The position numbers and the translations under genes are program-made. Below, in pieces: positions 5,072 through 7,152 of a DNA stretch of 7,152 bases (its first letter is position 1; the number at the start of each line of letters is the position of its first letter). The stretch comes from Clostridiaceae bacterium (GTDB lineage Bacteria; Bacillota; Clostridia; Saccharofermentanales; DTU023). The stretch spans positions 1 to 7,152 of the forward strand of contig JAAZGN010000011.1 in NCBI GenBank assembly GCA_012511185.1, in the 5' to 3' direction. The notes under the pieces are model-generated. The model was not told the DNA's origin. It saw only the letters and a program-made list of their open reading frames with translations, and made no database searches.

Positions 5072-7152
5072 ATGAACGACCAGAATCAAAGACGACCGCA
5101 AAAGGGACGCAGGCCGCAGGATGAGCGCCTCATGGCTGAAGCGACGCGCCGTGCGCCCCGTTTCTCCGCCGCAAATGATGGCGCTGCGCGTCCCGCTGTC
5201 CGCAAAACCAGGACAGCACCTCAGACTCAGCACACCCTGCCCTTGGAAATCCGCCAAAGCAACAAATATAAAAAGAGCAAGCGCAAGTTTCGGAAACGCG
5301 TGACTGGCCGCCCTTCAAGGAGTATGGCAGTCGTATCGGTCCCCGCTGCACTTTGGTCGGGAGTGAAAAAGGCACTGCTTGTGGTCACCGTCCTGGTCCT
5401 TGCTGTCTTGGCCTTCGTTGGCGGTAGCGGACTTGGCATGTTATCCGGTTATATTTCGACGGCGCGCCCGCTTGAGATCAAGGACATCAAGGAAACTTAC
5501 GAAGCCACTTATATCTACGACAAAAACGGCAATCAGGCGGCTGCCCTGACCGGTTCACAAAATATCCTGCGCGAATACGTTTCCATTTCCGTGATCAAAC
5601 AGACCTACATTGATGACGCCTTCATCGCTATTGAGGACGAGCGCTTTGAGACACACAACGGCATCGATCCCAAGCGTATCGCCAACTCGGTCGGCAATGT
5701 GTTTTTGAGTTTCGGGACTGACACCCACGGGGCCTCGACCATCACCCAGCAGGTTGTAAAGATGATGTCGGGGGCCGACGATCGCTCCGCGCAAAGGAAA
5801 ATTCAGGAGTGGGAGCGCGCCATTGATCTGGAAAAGCAACTGTCCAAAGACCAGATCATGGAATTGTTTGTCAACATGGTGCCCATGGGTGGCCAGTATG
5901 TCGGCGTCCAGTCAGCTGCCAAAGCCTATTTCGGCAAAGACATTTCCCAGCTGGACCTGGCTGAATGCGCCTTTTTGGCCGGTATCCCCAACCTTCCTTC
6001 CATCTACAACCCTGCGACCGAGTACGGCAAACGCAATGCCTTGCGGCGGATGCGGATTACCCTGGCCAAGATGCTGGAAATCGGTAAAATCAACGAAGAG
6101 GAATACCAGGATGCCCTCAATCGTGAACTGGTTTTCAAGAAAACAGAGCAGGAGACCGGCTCCTCGACGGTCAACTCCTATTTTATAGACGCGGTAATCA
6201 ATGAAGTCATTGAGCAGCTGATCGCCCAGCGGGGCTACTCGCGCCAGCTGGCCAACGTCGCCGTTTTCCAGCACGGCTTGACCATTGAGACGACCCTGGA
6301 TCCGGAAATCCAACGGATGGCCGAGGCCAGCTTCCAAAAAAAGGAACTTTTTTCAACCAATTACGACGCCCTCCCTGAAAGCCCCCAGATCCCTCAGGCG
6401 GCCATCACCGTGATCTCGAACCAGCCCGACTCATTCGGCCAGATCGTCGCCATGGTCGGCGGCTTCGGCGAAAAGAAGAAGAACCTGGTCTTCAACCGCG
6501 CAACGCAGGCTTATCGCCAACCCGGATCGTCGATCAAGCCGGTCCTTGTTTACGCGCCTGCCCTGGATACCGGCCTGGTGACCGCTGCGACCGTCCTGGT
6601 CGATGAAGTCAAAAACCTGGACCCCAGAAATCCCGACCGCTCCTGGCCCCGCAACTCGGGCGGAGGCTACAACGGGCCGGTCACCATCCGGCGGGCGCTT
6701 CGCCAGTCGCTCAACACCATCGCTGTCGAAGTGTATACACAGATCATGAATCCCTCCATCGGCCTTTCCTATATGAAGCACATGGGGGTCGACCGGACAG
6801 ATGAACCACAGCCGGCGGGCGCTTTGGGAGCCTTTGCCTGGGGCATGAACAGCGTAGAGATGGCCGGCATGTTCACCGCCCTTGCCAATCACGGTATTTT
6901 TACCCAACCCTACCTCTACACCCGGGTGCTCGACGCCGACGGCAATGTCCTGCTTGAGCACAAGCCCCGTATCGAGCAGGTATTCTCGACCGAGACGGCC
7001 GATCTAATGACCAATCTCCTGGTCGATGCTGCCCGCAACGCAAGTTGGATCCGGCCCTTTGTGGGAATCGGAAGCCAGCCGGTGGCCGGCAAGACGGGCA
7101 CATCGGACGAGCGCATTGACCGCTGGTTCTGCGGCTACACCCCCTATTACAC
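5072..7152 (+). CDS. Class A penicillin-binding protein, bifunctional glycosyltransferase/transpeptidase (3' end outside window)
   Basis: This enzyme builds peptidoglycan outside the cell: its GT51 domain polymerises lipid II and its transpeptidase domain cross-links peptide stems. At least 693 residues are encoded with no stop before the window ends. The order is: cytoplasmic tail 1-100 (27 Lys/Arg against 6 Asp/Glu), membrane anchor about 101-125, GT51 about 165-330, then the transpeptidase from about 440. GT51 motifs are IEDERFETHNGID with probable catalytic E188, GASTITQQVVKMM (220-232), RKIQEWERAIDLEKQLSK (from 242) and GVQSAAKAYFGK. Transpeptidase motifs are SSIK with nucleophile S486 and K489, SLN (546-548) and KTG (674-676), followed by RWFCGYTP. 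All catalytic motifs are present. Only the end of the transpeptidase domain and any C-terminal tail are missing. GT51 motif 2 has Ala for the second Gly and Met for the usual Asn after Lys. The long basic tail is unusual. It is probably transcribed from its own promoter near 5040. The symbol could be ponA- or mrcA-like, but I cannot choose. Confidence 0.95.
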   Translation, partial: MNDQNQRRPQKGRRPQDERLMAEATRRAPRFSAANDGAARPAVRKTRTAPQTQHTLPLEIRQSNKYKKSKRKFRKRVTGRPSRSMAVVSVPAALWSGVKKALLVVTVLVLAVLAFVGGSGLGMLSGYISTARPLEIKDIKETYEATYIYDKNGNQAAALTGSQNILREYVSISVIKQTYIDDAFIAIEDERFETHNGIDPKRIANSVGNVFLSFGTDTHGASTITQQVVKMMSGADDRSAQRKIQEWERAIDLEKQLSKDQIMELFVNMVPMGGQYVGVQSAAKAYFGKDISQLDLAECAFLAGIPNLPSIYNPATEYGKRNALRRMRITLAKMLEIGKINEEEYQDALNRELVFKKTEQETGSSTVNSYFIDAVINEVIEQLIAQRGYSRQLANVAVFQHGLTIETTLDPEIQRMAEASFQKKELFSTNYDALPESPQIPQAAITVISNQPDSFGQIVAMVGGFGEKKKNLVFNRATQAYRQPGSSIKPVLVYAPALDTGLVTAATVLVDEVKNLDPRNPDRSWPRNSGGGYNGPVTIRRALRQSLNTIAVEVYTQIMNPSIGLSYMKHMGVDRTDEPQPAGALGAFAWGMNSVEMAGMFTALANHGIFTQPYLYTRVLDADGNVLLEHKPRIEQVFSTETADLMTNLLVDAARNASWIRPFVGIGSQPVAGKTGTSDERIDRWFCGYTPYY

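Noticed and set aside
1..7152. A defence system, mobile element or CRISPR array
   Set aside because: No nuclease, transposase, integrase, repeat array or terminal inverted repeat is visible. The genes are transport, flavoprotein and cell-wall functions.

Overview
The window holds five protein-coding genes, all on the + strand and closely packed. It looks like chromosomal DNA from a moderately G+C-rich Gram-positive relative of the Clostridia (Bacillota). That placement is an inference from the family combination: a BmrC/BmrD-like heterodimeric ABC exporter, a DUF2752 membrane protein, a Cys-rich FMN-binding glutamate-synthase-like protein of the type common in Clostridia, and a class A penicillin-binding protein with a long basic cytoplasmic tail. 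Nothing in the sequence fixes a genus.

Layout. Positions 1-1096 carry the 3' part of an ABC exporter subunit. Its ATPase domain is complete, but an in-frame TAA at 50-52 separates it from what should be its membrane domain. Positions 1096-2865 carry a complete partner subunit whose start overlaps the previous stop by one base. Positions 2876-3376 encode a small DUF2752 membrane protein whose ribosome-binding site overlaps the stop of the exporter gene. These three look like one transcription unit. The two ATPase domains are complementary: the first has an Asp in place of the catalytic Glu but an intact LSGGQ, and the second has the catalytic Glu but a degenerate signature. This is the usual pattern of a heterodimeric exporter with one working and one degenerate ATP site.

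After an 88-base gap, 3465-4988 encodes a 507-residue flavoprotein of the glutamate synthase central-domain family. It has an N-terminal four-cysteine motif and lacks the usual [3Fe-4S] ligands, so its reaction is unknown. After a further 83-base gap with an extended -10 promoter candidate, 5072-7152 encodes a class A penicillin-binding protein (glycosyltransferase plus transpeptidase) that runs off the window just after its KTG motif. That gene and the flavoprotein gene have no obvious functional link to the exporter.

I found no RNA genes, CRISPR arrays, insertion sequences, attachment sites or convincing terminators. Nothing supports a wholly new system. The observations most worth following up are the interrupted first exporter gene, the unusual flavoprotein and the DUF2752 gene coupled to the exporter.
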